Source: Escarpia spicata (Eukaryota; Annelida; Polychaeta; Sabellida; Siboglinidae). From it: a stretch of 64,000 bases of DNA. Made by a program: the position numbers and the translations under genes. Under the pieces are notes generated by a model. That model did no database searches, was not told where the DNA came from, and saw nothing but the letters and a program-made list of their open reading frames with translations. The DNA lies in the NCBI GenBank assembly GCA_963995525.1, contig OZ023206.1:5590041-5654040 (forward strand). Direction: 5' to 3'. Below, piece after piece: positions 10,609-21,299 of this stretch (positions are counted from its first letter, which is position 1; the number at the start of each line of letters is the position of its first letter).

Positions 10609-11384
10609 AAAAACACTTTTTTTGTATTTTGTGGAAAAAAATAACAAATGCATTGACCCTATTTCCTGCTTGTACACAGAGCTTGTAGTAACTCGTGGCC
10701 TGATCCTTGATAATCCCCGATATCACGGAGAAAGAGGGCTCAGAAGTTAGGGGGTTCAATATCGGTGCACTTCCCCTACGCAATTAACGAGTGGAAACAA
10801 TCGATATGGCCATAACAGAGGGTGGTCTTTCTCAAGACAAACGCACAGACGGTGCTTGTTTAATAAATCCTTCATATGCTTGAGCGTGTTGACAAGACGG
10901 CATGCTGATATGGACATTGCGCGTCTTCAGGTTCAACAGCAGTCACGTGGGCACGGAGGCCAGGTTGAGAAAATGGTGGGGAGGCGATCAAGTGGCGCCA
11001 CGTTGCGTAATTTTGGTGACTCATCTTCGAGTGACAAATGTTCAGTTTTTGATCGATGTAAGTGTATATTTTATAAGGAAGCGTGTACGCATGTCGGACG
11101 CATGGGACGAAGTTTGGCGGTTCTATGTAGTCGTTTTGATGGTTAGGTGAGAAAGTAAAAGATCGTCCCAGGCCCCGCCCGTCCCTTGTTATTTTATGGA
11201 CCACTTTCACTTCTGGTCTCATCACAGGGAAATGAAAAAACAGCCTTTTATTGGTTAGTCTACTTTTTTATACAACCGAAACACCAAAAATGTGTGGCTT
11301 GCTTCCACTTAATTAAATGGTACTATTGGGAATCTTCGTTGTGAACATAAATAAATACAGTAGATCCACACAAATTATATATAA
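10609..11384. other. No gene recognised; overlapping open frames
   Basis: A GC-richer stretch (10860-11225) is open on both strands (96 and 82 codons plus; 117 codons minus, up to 11225). The minus frame contains ATWRHLIASPPFSQPGLR and VTAVEPEDAQCPYQ. I cannot place it in a family. It could be a CpG-rich regulatory region or old transposon sequence. Confidence 0.4.
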
Positions 11385-11720
11385 CGGGCGCTGCGTGTGA
11401 TTTCAACCAGGGGAGGGGGCAACTCTCGACTGAGAAAACGCGGGTTCGAATCCTGTGCGGCGGTGTTGAACCTTGGGCAAGTTCGTTTATTCTACATTGC
11501 TTCAGTTCACTCAGCTGTATGAATGAGTACCTGGCTATGGACAGTGGTGGATATTTGTGTACGAATAGTCTTCGCGCATTAATTGCAGCGTGGCTGAATG
11601 CTTCCCAAAAAAGTTCAGATGGTGTTCGATTGAACAGGTCTGTCAGGGAGTAAAGTGTAAAGCGCTTTGAGCAGTCCTAAGGACTGGATACTGCGCTAAA
11701 TAAGAACTTACCTTTTGCAT
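11385..11720 (+). mobile_element. tRNA-derived SINE (copy 2)
   Basis: Plus-strand copy of the family seen at 6012-6370. It has a tRNA-like T arm GCGGGTTCGAATCCTGTG at about 11446, a body including 'gacagtggtggatatttgtgtacg', and the tail GTGTAAAGCGCTTTGAGCAG ... ACTGCGCTAAATAAGAACTTACC ending near 11715. The A-box region is poorly conserved compared with copy 1. Confidence 0.8.
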
Positions 11721-14700
11721 TGTGGTCACATATTTTGCAGACTACGACTTATTTGTTGAAATAAAGCATTTAATTGTCACAGATACATAATACTATTGAC
11801 GCAATAATAAACAGTTCATTATAACGTGACTTATCAGGTAGATTTTATTCAAACATAATTTCTGTAGTGCATACAACACACTTATGTATAGGAGCTAGCC
11901 GTTAACATGACGACATCGATCTACTACTAGTGGCCATGAAAGACAACGCTGCGGCCCACACGCTGTTTGATGTAGATTTGCCTAACTCACTGCAGTGGCA
12001 AAGACACGCATAACAATGTGGTGTGACGTCACAACAAACATTCTGACCAATGAGTGGTATCTACCAAAACACCATGCCTTGGACTGGGCTTAAAGTAAAA
12101 CAAATATACATGAACGATTTTGAAGTATGTACACTTCAAGTTACCTCATTATGGTACAACTAACTGCATACACTTTAAAAATAGTCTAAGTTAATTAAAC
12201 TACTATAACGTTAATCACTTGTTAAATGGAATGGTGACATTGACCTTCAATGAATTCTGGACCACAGTACACCGCTGAGCAAATACCAAATGTGACTCGT
12301 ACACACAGTAGAGCAATCAAGTGAGACAATGGGTGTATGGTCAACATAATTATACAAATAAATAACGATGTTTACAGATACGAAATGATACCATATACAT
12401 CATACACATAGAGAACATATAATGCTAAATAATACAAACAATTATTACCATATATACCCGGTACTAAAACATCTCATTTTCCTTGTAACATCGCAAATAT
12501 TGATTGTGACATGTTCTGCTAATAGAGAAATGACTAGCTTGTTAACATCGCTTCTCAATTACAGTATTTGTTTTATAAATATAAAAAAACTATTCTAAAC
12601 ATTCCAAAGCAATGACGTTTTATGTTAAAATTTAACCGGTTTTACAAATGTTGGAGTACGCGTATTTTTTTACCATAAATTAGCAACATCTGCCATAGAT
12701 AGTAACCTCACATGGTAAACGTGAACGACACATGAAGACATAACACAGCATAGCAATAACACACGAGACACAATAAATAGGCAGTTCAAAAAAAATCTCT
12801 TTCGTTCTACGCAATGATTTTTTCAACACAGACTAACTTAAACCTAAGAACATAATCATCCCCCCTAATGCATCCTTCAATGTTAAAACAGCAAGTGAAA
12901 CACAGCTGTCATCAAATCGATGACATTTAGCATAAATTGGATCAAATTTCAAAAAAGAAAACAACATGGATAATGTTCAGCCTAACACGATCCAACAGTG
13001 AATGAGATAAGTGACCAGAAATAAGCCACCAAAACACAAGTTAAAACAAACCACTACACAGGTGCCAGTGAAAAAAGTTGCTCTGCACCGACTGGCTTTC
13101 TGTACACGATGCAGGAACCAGCTGGTAGGTTTTGTTGAAGTGCCTACAATATATTGTCAAATAAAGTCATATATCGGAATGAAACTTTTATATACAGAAC
13201 ACGGTTTTATCTAGTGCTAATGATAACTTAAACATCTAAACAAAATAACTACAAATGAATAATTGACCTTTCTTTCCCGTGAGCGTTAATTAAGAGACAG
13301 CTAATTTACTGCCATGATAAATATGTAGAATTAAATATATGTCGATTACGACTGTGTTTGGCTTTGTACATTCAGACAATCGTCAATCATACTACACTGT
13401 ATATACATCAAACACAACAGTATCTAATAATAACAGTATTGTCTAAGTATGCAATCAAATTGCTAGGCTAAAAATAAGGAATACAATATACTAACAGTAA
13501 GAAATAAACTAAAATACACACGGCAAAATTACCTTCCATAAGATATATATATATATATTGATGACAAAAAAGCATAAGCAGAAAGGTCAAGTGCAAGTGT
13601 GATTAGACGTAAGTTTTGACGTAATAGAGGTAAAAGTCTCGAGCAGGCGCCGCAGTGTCACGGTCAGTTGTGTTGACCAGACTAACAACAGAAGATAACA
13701 CTTTACTGATTTATGTAGTTAACCCATCAAGTAGTTCTGCCATCATTGACTGCAATATGTATAAACGTGTGCACGCACGCATCACTCGTGCACACATGCG
13801 AATATGAAGACAATCCAAGTTGACTCCATCATATAAAAATATTGATAACAAAAACATGTTTCTATAATTTAGATTAAATATATCATATATTAATATGTCT
13901 CTACCACGTAAACTAATATTAATATTTGACAAGACCAGTCAATGTTGTTTGAGATTTATAAAACACACTTTCTGGTCTGTTTTGACAGTTGCTGTTGACA
14001 AAGTGTGGACGATTTAGATATAATGTTTCTTTGTTTGAGCTGTGCTGACTTTGACTGTTGCTACAATGTGATACATTTAAGGCTTAGTTTACAATGAGTC
14101 AGTCTGACCTTGGGTCAATCCATTGTACACAACACGAGGGGTAAACATCAACGCTACCCAGTTTATAATGCCACAACTTAACTAACGACTGTCTAAATAA
14201 ACACAAACACACAATACGGGGACATTTGTCACATCCGGCGACACTGAGACATAATTTAACGGCGTTTTCGGGAGTCGAACCCTTTCTGGGGCCTTCACAC
14301 CCATAAAGTCACTGCCCTGATATGACGTCGGTGTATCGCAGGTTATAACCCCCGAGCAACAAGGGTCGGGTTCTCTTTGACAACGCGGGGTAAACCGGGG
14401 AGAGAAGGGTGAATGACCAGGACTAAGTTAATTGATCTACTTACCATCCATACTCTGTCACCAAACTTAACTCATCCTCCAGAGTTAAGATTACACTCAT
14501 TACAAGGCACAATTACAACAACACTAACTTCACGACTACAACTTCCGGTGTAATTATTTACCACCAATTACGTGTGGATTCGTAAAGAAACGTGGGCTTT
14601 GTAATTGTAACTTGACCACGAAACAGATCCACTTGTGGTGATCTTCTAAAAGACGACAAATTAGCGGTGCACCTGTCAAAGTTTGTCACGTAGGTGTGTT

Positions 14701-15480
14701 TAGTTTAGTGACACATGAACTGAAACACGTGTCGTATCAATGTCAACACACATATAAAAGGGCTTACTTACATGAGGGTTAACCCCCTCCATGCCCTCAG
14801 CGTCTCCGTCACGTGACCCTCTACAGACGATGTCAACTTGCCGTAACTTGTCTCAACATCTGTAAATTGTAAACAAACCTTTGAGTTATGATTGTCATCA
14901 AAACTTTGTTTATTTCGGCAGCTGTAAAAGTTAATTGTTTGAGATCGACGCAAACATCAAAACTAAAACGAGTCATATAAAATGTCATCCAAGACAATAA
15001 ACTGATTTGACGCATCGAGTCGCACAAATTTGCGATGTTTTGACGGGATATTTTTGTACAAAAGTTAAAAAGTAATCAACTGAGAAATAAACTCGATCAG
15101 CCACAACAAAGTGTCAGTTTCAGGGTGATCATATCGGGGTTATTTATGTTGGGGTAAAATGTAGTCAATTACATAACATAAGATAAAGGAATGCTACAAA
15201 GAAGTATAAATTCTACCATTTAATAAAATTCTCTTACCAGAAATGTGTCAACCCGGGACACGCGTCCCAGATTGTCCGACACACGTCCCAAATGTGTCGT
15301 CTGTGAGGCAACACTGCCATCCTGTCAACAAGAAACATTTTCTTATTAACTGTGTAACGGCCCACGACAGACGTTCACATCAACATAAGTTACTTGACAA
15401 TGTCACATCTTTGAACTGTTGTGTGACATTGTTGTCACCAATGCTTGTATTTACCATAGTGCTTTAAGGTGTCTCAACGA
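11721..15480. other. Long AT-rich region without recognised genes
   Basis: Short ORFs only (up to about 73 codons), none with family motifs. A (TA)n tract lies at 13540-13560. At 14280 a T-loop-like 'GGGAGTCGAACCC' occurs without the rest of a tRNA. A TATA-like 'catataaaaggg' occurs at 14751-14762. It could hold introns or regulatory DNA of a host gene, but nothing visible proves this. Confidence 0.5.
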
Positions 15481-15490
15481 CTGGAGGCCA

Positions 15491-15575
15491 TGACAGAGAC
15501 GTGTGACGGCGGCTCTGACACCAAAGATGGCATTGAAGTGGAGACTGAAAGCAAAAAGTATAAATTATATGAGTG
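15491..15575 (+). CDS. Candidate short first exon, acidic N-terminus
   Basis: An ATG in good context (ggccATGa) at 15495 opens MTETCDGGSDTKDGIEVETE and continues for a few residues to a GTATAA that could serve as a donor near 15558. Read through, it stops at about 15579 after 28 codons. Acidic, disordered N-termini of this type are common in first exons, but there is no partner exon or domain to confirm it. Confidence 0.2.
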
Positions 15576-15660
15576 ATTCACCACTGTAAATTATATCTCT
15601 GAATTAGTACAACTCACACAGTATCTAATTCACGACTCGTTAATTACATCATATGATATG

Positions 15661-16100
15661 TAGGGGAAGTAGGGGCATGTCCGCACCTCGAGGCGTGTCC
15701 GCACACCCTATTATTGACGCATCGCATAACATCTGGTTATTGGAAATGGAATCATGTCAAACAGTAGCATCTAACCCCCAAATCGACCATTTGCATGTTC
15801 TATTTAATTAGAGTTCCGTAAGTAAATAGTTATGAAATAACACGTTGTTTTCGTAAAAACTTATGTAATTATACTCATATATTGTCATGTGTATTATATC
15901 AACAGTGAAGCGTGCATACGAATGTATAATTCCAAACTTCATTTTAACGGTGTTGTAATAGTGGAAATACAGCTTATTTTCATAAGCATTTTCGAACAAT
16001 TCGGAAATGATCACGTGTTGGATGCTTGGGGCATGACCCCACACCCCTGTGCAGACATACCCCACACGCTGTGCAGACATGCCCTGTTTGTCGGTGGTTA
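15661..16100. mobile_element. Inverted-repeat element, probably pogo-related
   Basis: The left part reads AGTAGGGGCATGTCCGCACC then GGCGTGTCCGCACACC. The right part, reverse complemented, reads AGGGCATGTCTGCACAGCG then GGGTATGTCTGCACAGGGG. These subterminal (G)GGCATGTC[CT]GCAC repeats face each other across about 330 bp of AT-rich sequence. A pogo transposase N-terminus begins 250 bp to the right in the same segment, so this may be a MITE of that family or the element's own 5' region. Confidence 0.55.
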
Positions 16101-16349
16101 TATGTAACACAATGTAATACATTTAGATACGTCAACTGCTTAGTGCAGGTATTACTGGAAATGTCGATATTAGATACTACATGATGATTATTTATAATTA
16201 CTGCACATAAATCATCCGCTGCTTCAATGTGCATTAAACTGTATCATGTTGACCTCACATTTTGCCACGTTGCATATCATTAGCCTATAGGTTAAATAAC
16301 ACTGCAACTGATCAAGGCTAATAGCTGGCGTGATTGCTTCAGGTGCACA

Positions 16350-16680
16350 ATGGTGAGATGTTATAGGAAGAAAACCAACAAACAGTCATGGAGTGATGAA
16401 AACATGCAACTGGCTATTGAGCTGTGGAACAAGGGGGGGCGTTGGATATCACCAGATTGCGAAACAATTCAATGTGCCCTGGTCAACGCTGCGATATTGA
16501 ATAAAGAATAAGAAAAAAATCATAACCGGCACTAAAAAATGTTTTGCAGGGGGGTTTAGAACCATCTTCTCTGAGGAACAAGAAGACAAATTGTGTTTGT
16601 ACATCCTCCGTATGGAAGGTCTTATTTGGACTGAGCAGAGATGACATACGGCATGTCGCTTACCAGATGAAAACACAGGA
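16350..16680 (+). pseudogene. N-terminal fragment of a second pogo-like transposase
   Basis: From the ATG at 16350: a basic start, then SWSDENMQLAIEL, a frame slip in the G run at 16432-16438, then GYHQIAKQFNVPWSTLRY, a stop where Arg is expected (TGA for CGA, about 16497), then a basic IKNKKKI and IFSEEQEDKLCLYILRMEG. This is the Psq-type helix-turn-helix of pogo transposases. After about 16680 the homology stops abruptly at the border of the tandemly duplicated unit. It is too broken to be active, and no DDE part is present. Confidence 0.75.
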
Positions 16681-17715
16681 AATGAATTTGTTATTCTCGA
16701 AAACGCCTAAAAGTGGTCTCATTTATGGTGCTACTACTTTTGGTTCTCGAGTTATTGCACAACCTTTCTCCGGACAGTGGCCATCTTGGTTTTGTCCCAT
16801 ATGAATGTCACATAGGGGGCTCAGCTTGGCTCCCATGGAAAAATGAAATGTCACGGCCATATCTAACGCTGCTCCAAAAATTGTGATTGTGGAAAGATGT
16901 GAACAATTATAACGATTAAGCCCCATGACTAATGGCCTGTTACAATCTATCAAGGCGGGTGGGATGCAGGAATTTGGGATGGGCTCAGCTCAAAATGAAC
17001 TGCATTTTAAAAGGGGCAGGATCCAAGTGTTACACATTTGGGGTTGGGTCCATTCTCAGTGTTCAACATTACGAAAAAATTTATTTTGTGTACAAAATGT
17101 GCATTAAATTTAGGTGCAAATGATTGGAGAATAAAACAAATTCCAGTGAACAAGAATATTCAAGACAACTAGAAGGCATTGATCTGTGCTGTGAAGATGT
17201 CAAAAACAATTTCTTCAGACCAATAAGAAATAAACATTCCCGTAATTTAACAGCATGATATTAGGTCGGGCGGCAAAGATTTGTTTTCCCTCATGCTGCT
17301 TGGATTGATAGAGCTAAGCTAATCAATTATTATAACTGTCAACTCTCCCGTGAAATCTGGGAGTCGCCCGGAATACTGATCAATCTCCCGGATTTTCTCT
17401 CGAAATCTCCAACAACACCCCGTCTTCGAGACAGCGCGACACCATGGGAGATGTGCCGAGACGTGCTGAACCAAAAAATCTCCAACAGCACCCACCCCAA
17501 TCTTCCTATGTCAAGATCCGAGATATATGGAAAGCATGCTGAACCCCTGAGGAATCTCCCGGATTTCAACAAAAAAGTTGCCAGGTATAAATTATATATT
17601 TTCCTTGTCATGTTGTAAGAACTTCTAGGGTCAGGTATGTTTAAAATGTCAGACAAGTATCCAAAAATAAAAATAATTTATCCTGGTACGATTTAACCAT
17701 TGGAGTAGAATATCA

Positions 17716-18097
17716 TTTATGCAAGCACCAACACAAGTCATGAATAGTGATGAAAGAAGGCCAAATGAATGACGTTTATTAAGAGATTAAGTTAGAGAGA
17801 GAAATGTGGGCTCTACATCCCAAGGCCAGGCCTGTAACTGAGCCCATACTAGTCTCCTGTCCCTCAGGTTGACAGAGCCCACATTTCGGCATATACAACA
17901 TTAGCAGTATTGTTATAGATATATACAACATCATTACTACTGTAATCACAGTAGACCTTAGGCACCGTACCGTACTAACCAAGCACACCATTCATTCACC
18001 TAACTATAATCCCAACTACCTGCTGAAGACTTACATTGTATCAAGATTTAGCCTAAACCTATAAGTGGGGCCATTACGCCTAGCCTAAACCTATAAG
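17716..18097 (-). repeat. B2 copy of the split direct repeat
   Basis: Starts tttatgcaagcaccaacac and ends ...ataagtggggccattacgcc. It is nearly identical over ~365 bp to 18531-18897, with a few 1-2 nt differences. Its last ~32 bp (tagcctaaacctataagtgg...) are repeated once more at 18075-18107, an extra short tandem copy. Confidence 0.9.
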
Positions 18098-18530
18098 TGG
18101 GGCCATTACGCCCCACTTACTAAAATCACCGGTGGAAGAGAAGCGAGCTGTCTCTGCGTTAAAACCCCGTGAACACATTGTCCACCTGCACTAAGAAAAC
18201 GGGGAAAGCTTTGAGATATGCTATCAACCCCTCTTCCACCAATGATGTACATGGTAGTCCCTAACGCTATCAAAAATTTGGGAGGGATGGGAGGGCCAAA
18301 ATTTGTTGAAGCGACCACTCCGTCTGCTTTCACAAAACGAAGTGACCAAGAGCTCGTTGTAATCTGTGACTGCGCGCCACTACCACGCGGTGATTGGCTC
18401 CTTGCGCCAGAGACAACGAGGTAATTAGCATAATAATTAGCATCAGACATTAGGTCAATCATCACTTGTCTTGCGTTGTTGCCAGCACAAAAACCCATAT
18501 GCAGCACGGTGCCGTGGCCGCATATTCCCA
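18098..18530 (-). repeat. Spacer between the direct repeats, possible A2
   Basis: 433 bp between the two direct repeats. It has an open minus-strand frame of 141 codons starting exactly at the repeat border (18531), but no motif I recognise (no RT, RNase H or SGNH hydrolase). In split-direct-repeat elements this position holds A2, a copy of the 5' terminal repeat. The 5' terminus of this copy is lost, so this cannot be tested within the window. Confidence 0.5.
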
Positions 18531-18897
18531 TTTATGCAAGCACCAACACAAGTCATGAATAGTGATGAAAGAAGGCCAAATGAATGACGTTTATTAAAGA
18601 GATTAAGTTAAAGAGAGAGAAATGTGGGCTCTACATCCCAAGGCCAGGCCTGTGACTGAGCCCATACTAGTCTCCTGTCCCTCAGGTTGACAGAGCCCAC
18701 ATTTCGGCATATACAACATTAGCAGTATTGTTATAGATATATACAACATCATTACTACTGTAATCACAGTAGACCTTAGGCACCGTACCGTACTAACCAA
18801 GCACACCATTCATTCACCTAACTATAATCCCAACTACCTGCTGAAGACTTACATTGTATCAAGATTTAGCCTAAACCTATAAGTGGGGCCATTACGC
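18531..18897 (-). repeat. B1 copy of the split direct repeat
   Basis: Partner of 17716-18097. It lies directly 3' of the recombinase stop (minus strand), with about 70 bp between. Confidence 0.9.
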
Positions 18898-18970
18898 CAC
18901 CGGTCACCAAAACATGTGACCACCCCACTACAATATAACCTGTCATGTTGAAGAAGCATGCAAAACGACC

Positions 18971-19607
18971 TCAAGCAATCCTGATATATTTCTTAAAGGC
19001 ATCTGATGTCCATCTGCCCGCCGCCCTGATCTGTGCATCAGACTCACCTCGTAGTGCTGCCGCAGTGGCCGCCCCAATGCGAAAACTGTGTCCCTTAAAC
19101 GCACTAGTGTGATAGCCACAGAATACCAGTAACTGTTTCAGCGACACATCAAATTCTCTACGTAGCATTGGGGAGCCATCTGGGTATGCAAACAGCAAGG
19201 CGTGTCCGGGACCTCTAGCCTGTCTAAACTCCCGAAGGAAAGAAGCCAGGTAGATAGCTGTCCCTGGAAGGCTTTCGCCTTTAACCTGGAGAGATTGGGG
19301 ACCTTGAAGAGCACTGTGTTTAAAACGCCGGAAAGAAATTGTAACTAAGTCACCAGATAGCAAAACATCACCCACACGCAAACAACCTTGTACCATACTC
19401 CGTGAGCGAGGCACCATTTCTCCTATGCGCAAGTACGCCTTGAAAGCAAGGACCATCATGGCACGGAGCATGAGGCACTTGTATCGGGATGAGAACACCG
19501 TGGGTAATGCCTGGACCAGGCGCACAAGCACAGGCAGGGTGATAGGCAGACGGACATCAGGAACAGCTCCGATACTTCTAACCCCAGCTAACACTTTAGA
19601 GACTGCA
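18971..19607 (-). pseudogene. Tyrosine recombinase, C-terminal catalytic part
   Basis: On the minus strand the frame reads VPDVRLPITLPVLVRLVQAL, then MVLAFKAYLRIGEM (first catalytic Arg, in 'LRIGE'), then KGHSFRIGAATAAALRG (His-x-x-Arg) and AAGRWTSDAFKKYIRIA with the catalytic Tyr. All of R, HxxR and Y are present, so the catalytic core is intact. Such enzymes cut and rejoin DNA through a phosphotyrosine. The helical core-binding N-terminal domain is missing: the element border at 19607 falls inside the gene, and the first residues of the open frame come from target DNA. The fold and motif spacing resemble the recombinases of DIRS/Ngaro-type retrotransposons more than XerC/D. Confidence 0.85.
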
Positions 19608-19759
19608 GAGTAGAATATCATATTTAGACACATCTGCCTGATTCACAGTGTGAACGTTGTTGTCTGTTTATTGCTCTCACACAGACTGCAATATTTACAC
19701 TTGTCTTTGACGTGAATAATACAGACGGCGTATTGCACACAACAGTGTAATCCACTTAC

Positions 19760-19849
19760 TTGAACATGTAGTGCCATCAAACATATAACCGTACAAGCAT
19801 GTCGTACATTGATCAGCAATGGTGCAGTAATCACAGATGTCAGCACAAG
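19760..19849 (-). CDS. Small cysteine-rich exon, copy A (CADIC exon)
   Basis: 90 bp between a good acceptor (tctgccttcag, ending 19850) and donor (gtaagtgg from 19759), phase 1 at both ends, so it can be duplicated without frame change. It encodes a compact Cys pattern C-x3-C-x2-C-x5-C-x2-C...FDGTTCS (CADICDYCTIADQCTTC). This spacing is like the furin-type/EGF-like Cys repeats of secreted or cell-surface proteins. The exact family is unknown. An unclear open stretch at 19872-20054 (TSCTADTCKCYP) could be a further exon. The same exon is at 22961-23050 in unit 2. Confidence 0.6.
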
Positions 19850-20289
19850 CTGAAGGCAGAAGAACTTCATATTACACCCAGAATTGTACGTGGTTCTCAG
19901 AAACACTGCGACGTCTCAGCAGCACTTGGATCCACTGCGACATACAGTAAGAAGGCTGCATGTTTATCTGCAAGGCAACCGGATAACATTTACATGTGTC
20001 CGCTGTACAGCTTGTCTTTGTTCTGCAATGTAGAATATGTGATATAGATTTCAATATGCATTTGCAGCACAGTATTGTAATTTTGTGAGTGCATTGTGCT
20101 ATTCCGCTAACAATGCAGTTGTTTGTGTTGGACTCCCCATGTTAATTTATGTGTAGGGAGGGACATCACTGCAAACTCAACACACCATTTTGTCTAGTGG
20201 TGTTGCACCACCAGCACAACATACAACAAATAACCAATGTTGAAGTTGAACGTGTATCAATATCAAACACTGTAGAATGCAGTACATAC

Positions 20290-20391
20290 CTTTACATGTC
20301 TTTGAAGTACTGTCATAAACTAAGGGTGACTTGCAAGAGTCATTGTCACACACGTTTGCCACAGAACACTTGGAGCAGTCAGCCGCACATT
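20290..20391 (-). CDS. Small cysteine-rich exon, copy A (ECAADC exon)
   Basis: 102 bp between acceptor (cttgttgtag, ending 20392) and donor (gtatgtact from 20289), phase 1 at both ends. It encodes ECAADCSKCSVANVCDNDSC then KSPLVYDSTSKTCK: six Cys in C-x3-C-x2-C-x5-C-x4-C...C. It resembles the neighbouring CADIC exon in Cys spacing, and together they look like tandem modules of an extracellular Cys-rich protein. The polypyrimidine/GA microsatellite lies about 70 bp upstream in the intron. Copies are at 23491-23592 and, truncated, at 60299-60352. Confidence 0.6.
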
Positions 20392-20462
20392 CTACAACAA
20401 GCAAATAAACATCAGTTGAGCAGTCACAACAAGGAACAATAGATGACACAGTCCCTCAAGAC

Positions 20463-20645
20463 AGACATCAGCCATAGAGACAGGGAGAGGGGGAGAGAGT
20501 GGCACAGAGAAAGGAGACAAGGAGAGAGGGAGAGAGAGGCAGAGAGACAGAGGTGGAGAGAGACCGATGGGGAGAGAGAGGAAGGGAGAGAGGGGAGAGA
20601 GAGAGAGGGATGGAGAATGATGGAGAGGAAGAGAGACAGACATAC
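20463..20645. repeat. GA-rich microsatellite (unit 1)
   Basis: An impure (gaga/ggga)n purine tract on the plus strand with no longer-period order. It is read as TC-rich on the strand of the Cys-rich exons, where it lies in the intron upstream of the ECAADC exon. Confidence 0.9.
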
Positions 20646-20890
20646 ATAACATTCACATATTGCAGACATTTCATTACTATCTTTCTGGTAGATGTCTAAT
20701 GATCATTCCACCTCGATCGGAGAAATCTCGCGGGAATAACCCTACCCTGTCGCCCCCTTACACTAACATATCATAACAACTTATGACACATTATTGTTAA
20801 CTTTTCTGTAGTGGACTGCATGGAACAGTACACAAGCCTTAGAGAGACAATGTTCTCGCTGACTGCAGATCCGTAGTCCTTCGGTCAGTT

Positions 20891-21299
20891 CACATGCAGT
20901 GCATTGAGCGATATGATGTGCTCATCAGCAAGACATGTGGTTCTGCAACTGTCAATGATGCAAGGCATCAAATCTTCTCCAATGGCAGTCATCAATGACC
21001 CAGGCCGACCTCTTCGAGGATATCAAGAGGTACTTGTTCCAAGCCTCTTTTATCTGGAAGCAGTCAACCGCTTGCCACCAGGCAATCGCTGCGTTTTGTC
21101 AATAGGGATGGTAACAGGATGAGCGCAGCAAGCAATGGCTGCCTTTCTGGACCACTCTCGCCGACGCAAATATGGCTTGTGCCCTCTTCCTACATGGTGG
21201 ATGCACGAAACGTGCAAGGGCAATTGAAAGAACTGCAGGGCAGGCCTTCATTGCACGGCATTGTGCAAGAGCGAGGGTGGCTGCCTAAACAATGATGGC
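20891..21299 (+). pseudogene. Cys-rich C-terminus of the EADTR-type family (copy A)
   Basis: Frame-broken pieces read, in order: ATVNDARHQIFSNGS (20935-20985), LFEDIKRYLFQASFIWKQS (21012-21068), QDERSKQWLPFWTTLADAN (21116-21172) and CKGN.KNCRAGLHCTALCK followed by EGGCLNND (21209-21296). I recognise this series (VNDAR..LF; QA..W.Q; W.P.W..LP.A; GC...C.GNCKC...G..CT.LC.CEG.C.N) as the C-terminal third of the same uncharacterised family whose middle part occurs at 593-830. There are at least three stops (TAG and TAA near 21100-21115, TGA near 21222). Role unknown. Identified from memory, without a search. Confidence 0.55.

Larger units (their letters stand above)
17703..19621 (-). mobile_element. 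5'-truncated tyrosine-recombinase (DIRS/Ngaro-like) element with 14-bp target duplication
   Basis: The insertion 17717-19607 is bracketed by a perfect 14-bp duplication GAGTAGAATATCAT (17703-17716 and 19608-19621). The empty site is preserved in unit 2 (gagtagaatctcat, about 22811). Read on the minus strand, the order is: recombinase ORF entering at the 5' border already inside the gene, then a ~365-bp repeat (18531-18897), a ~433-bp spacer (18098-18530), and the same repeat again (17716-18097). That matches the right side (ORF - B1 - A2 - B2) of elements with split direct repeats. The A1 copy expected at the 5' end, and any gag or RT region, are missing. Confidence 0.75.

Noticed and set aside
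10872..11225. 117-codon minus frame as a host gene
   Set aside because: Opposing frames of equal quality, no domain, no splice signals that I could trust.
14261..14345. tRNA-like GGGAGTCGAACCC
   Set aside because: The T stem is only 3 bp with A-A mismatches and no acceptor, D or anticodon arms could be drawn.
18106..18531. SGNH/GDSL hydrolase, as some Ngaro-type elements carry
   Set aside because: The 141-codon frame lacks a GDS/GHS block with the later conserved N and H motifs.
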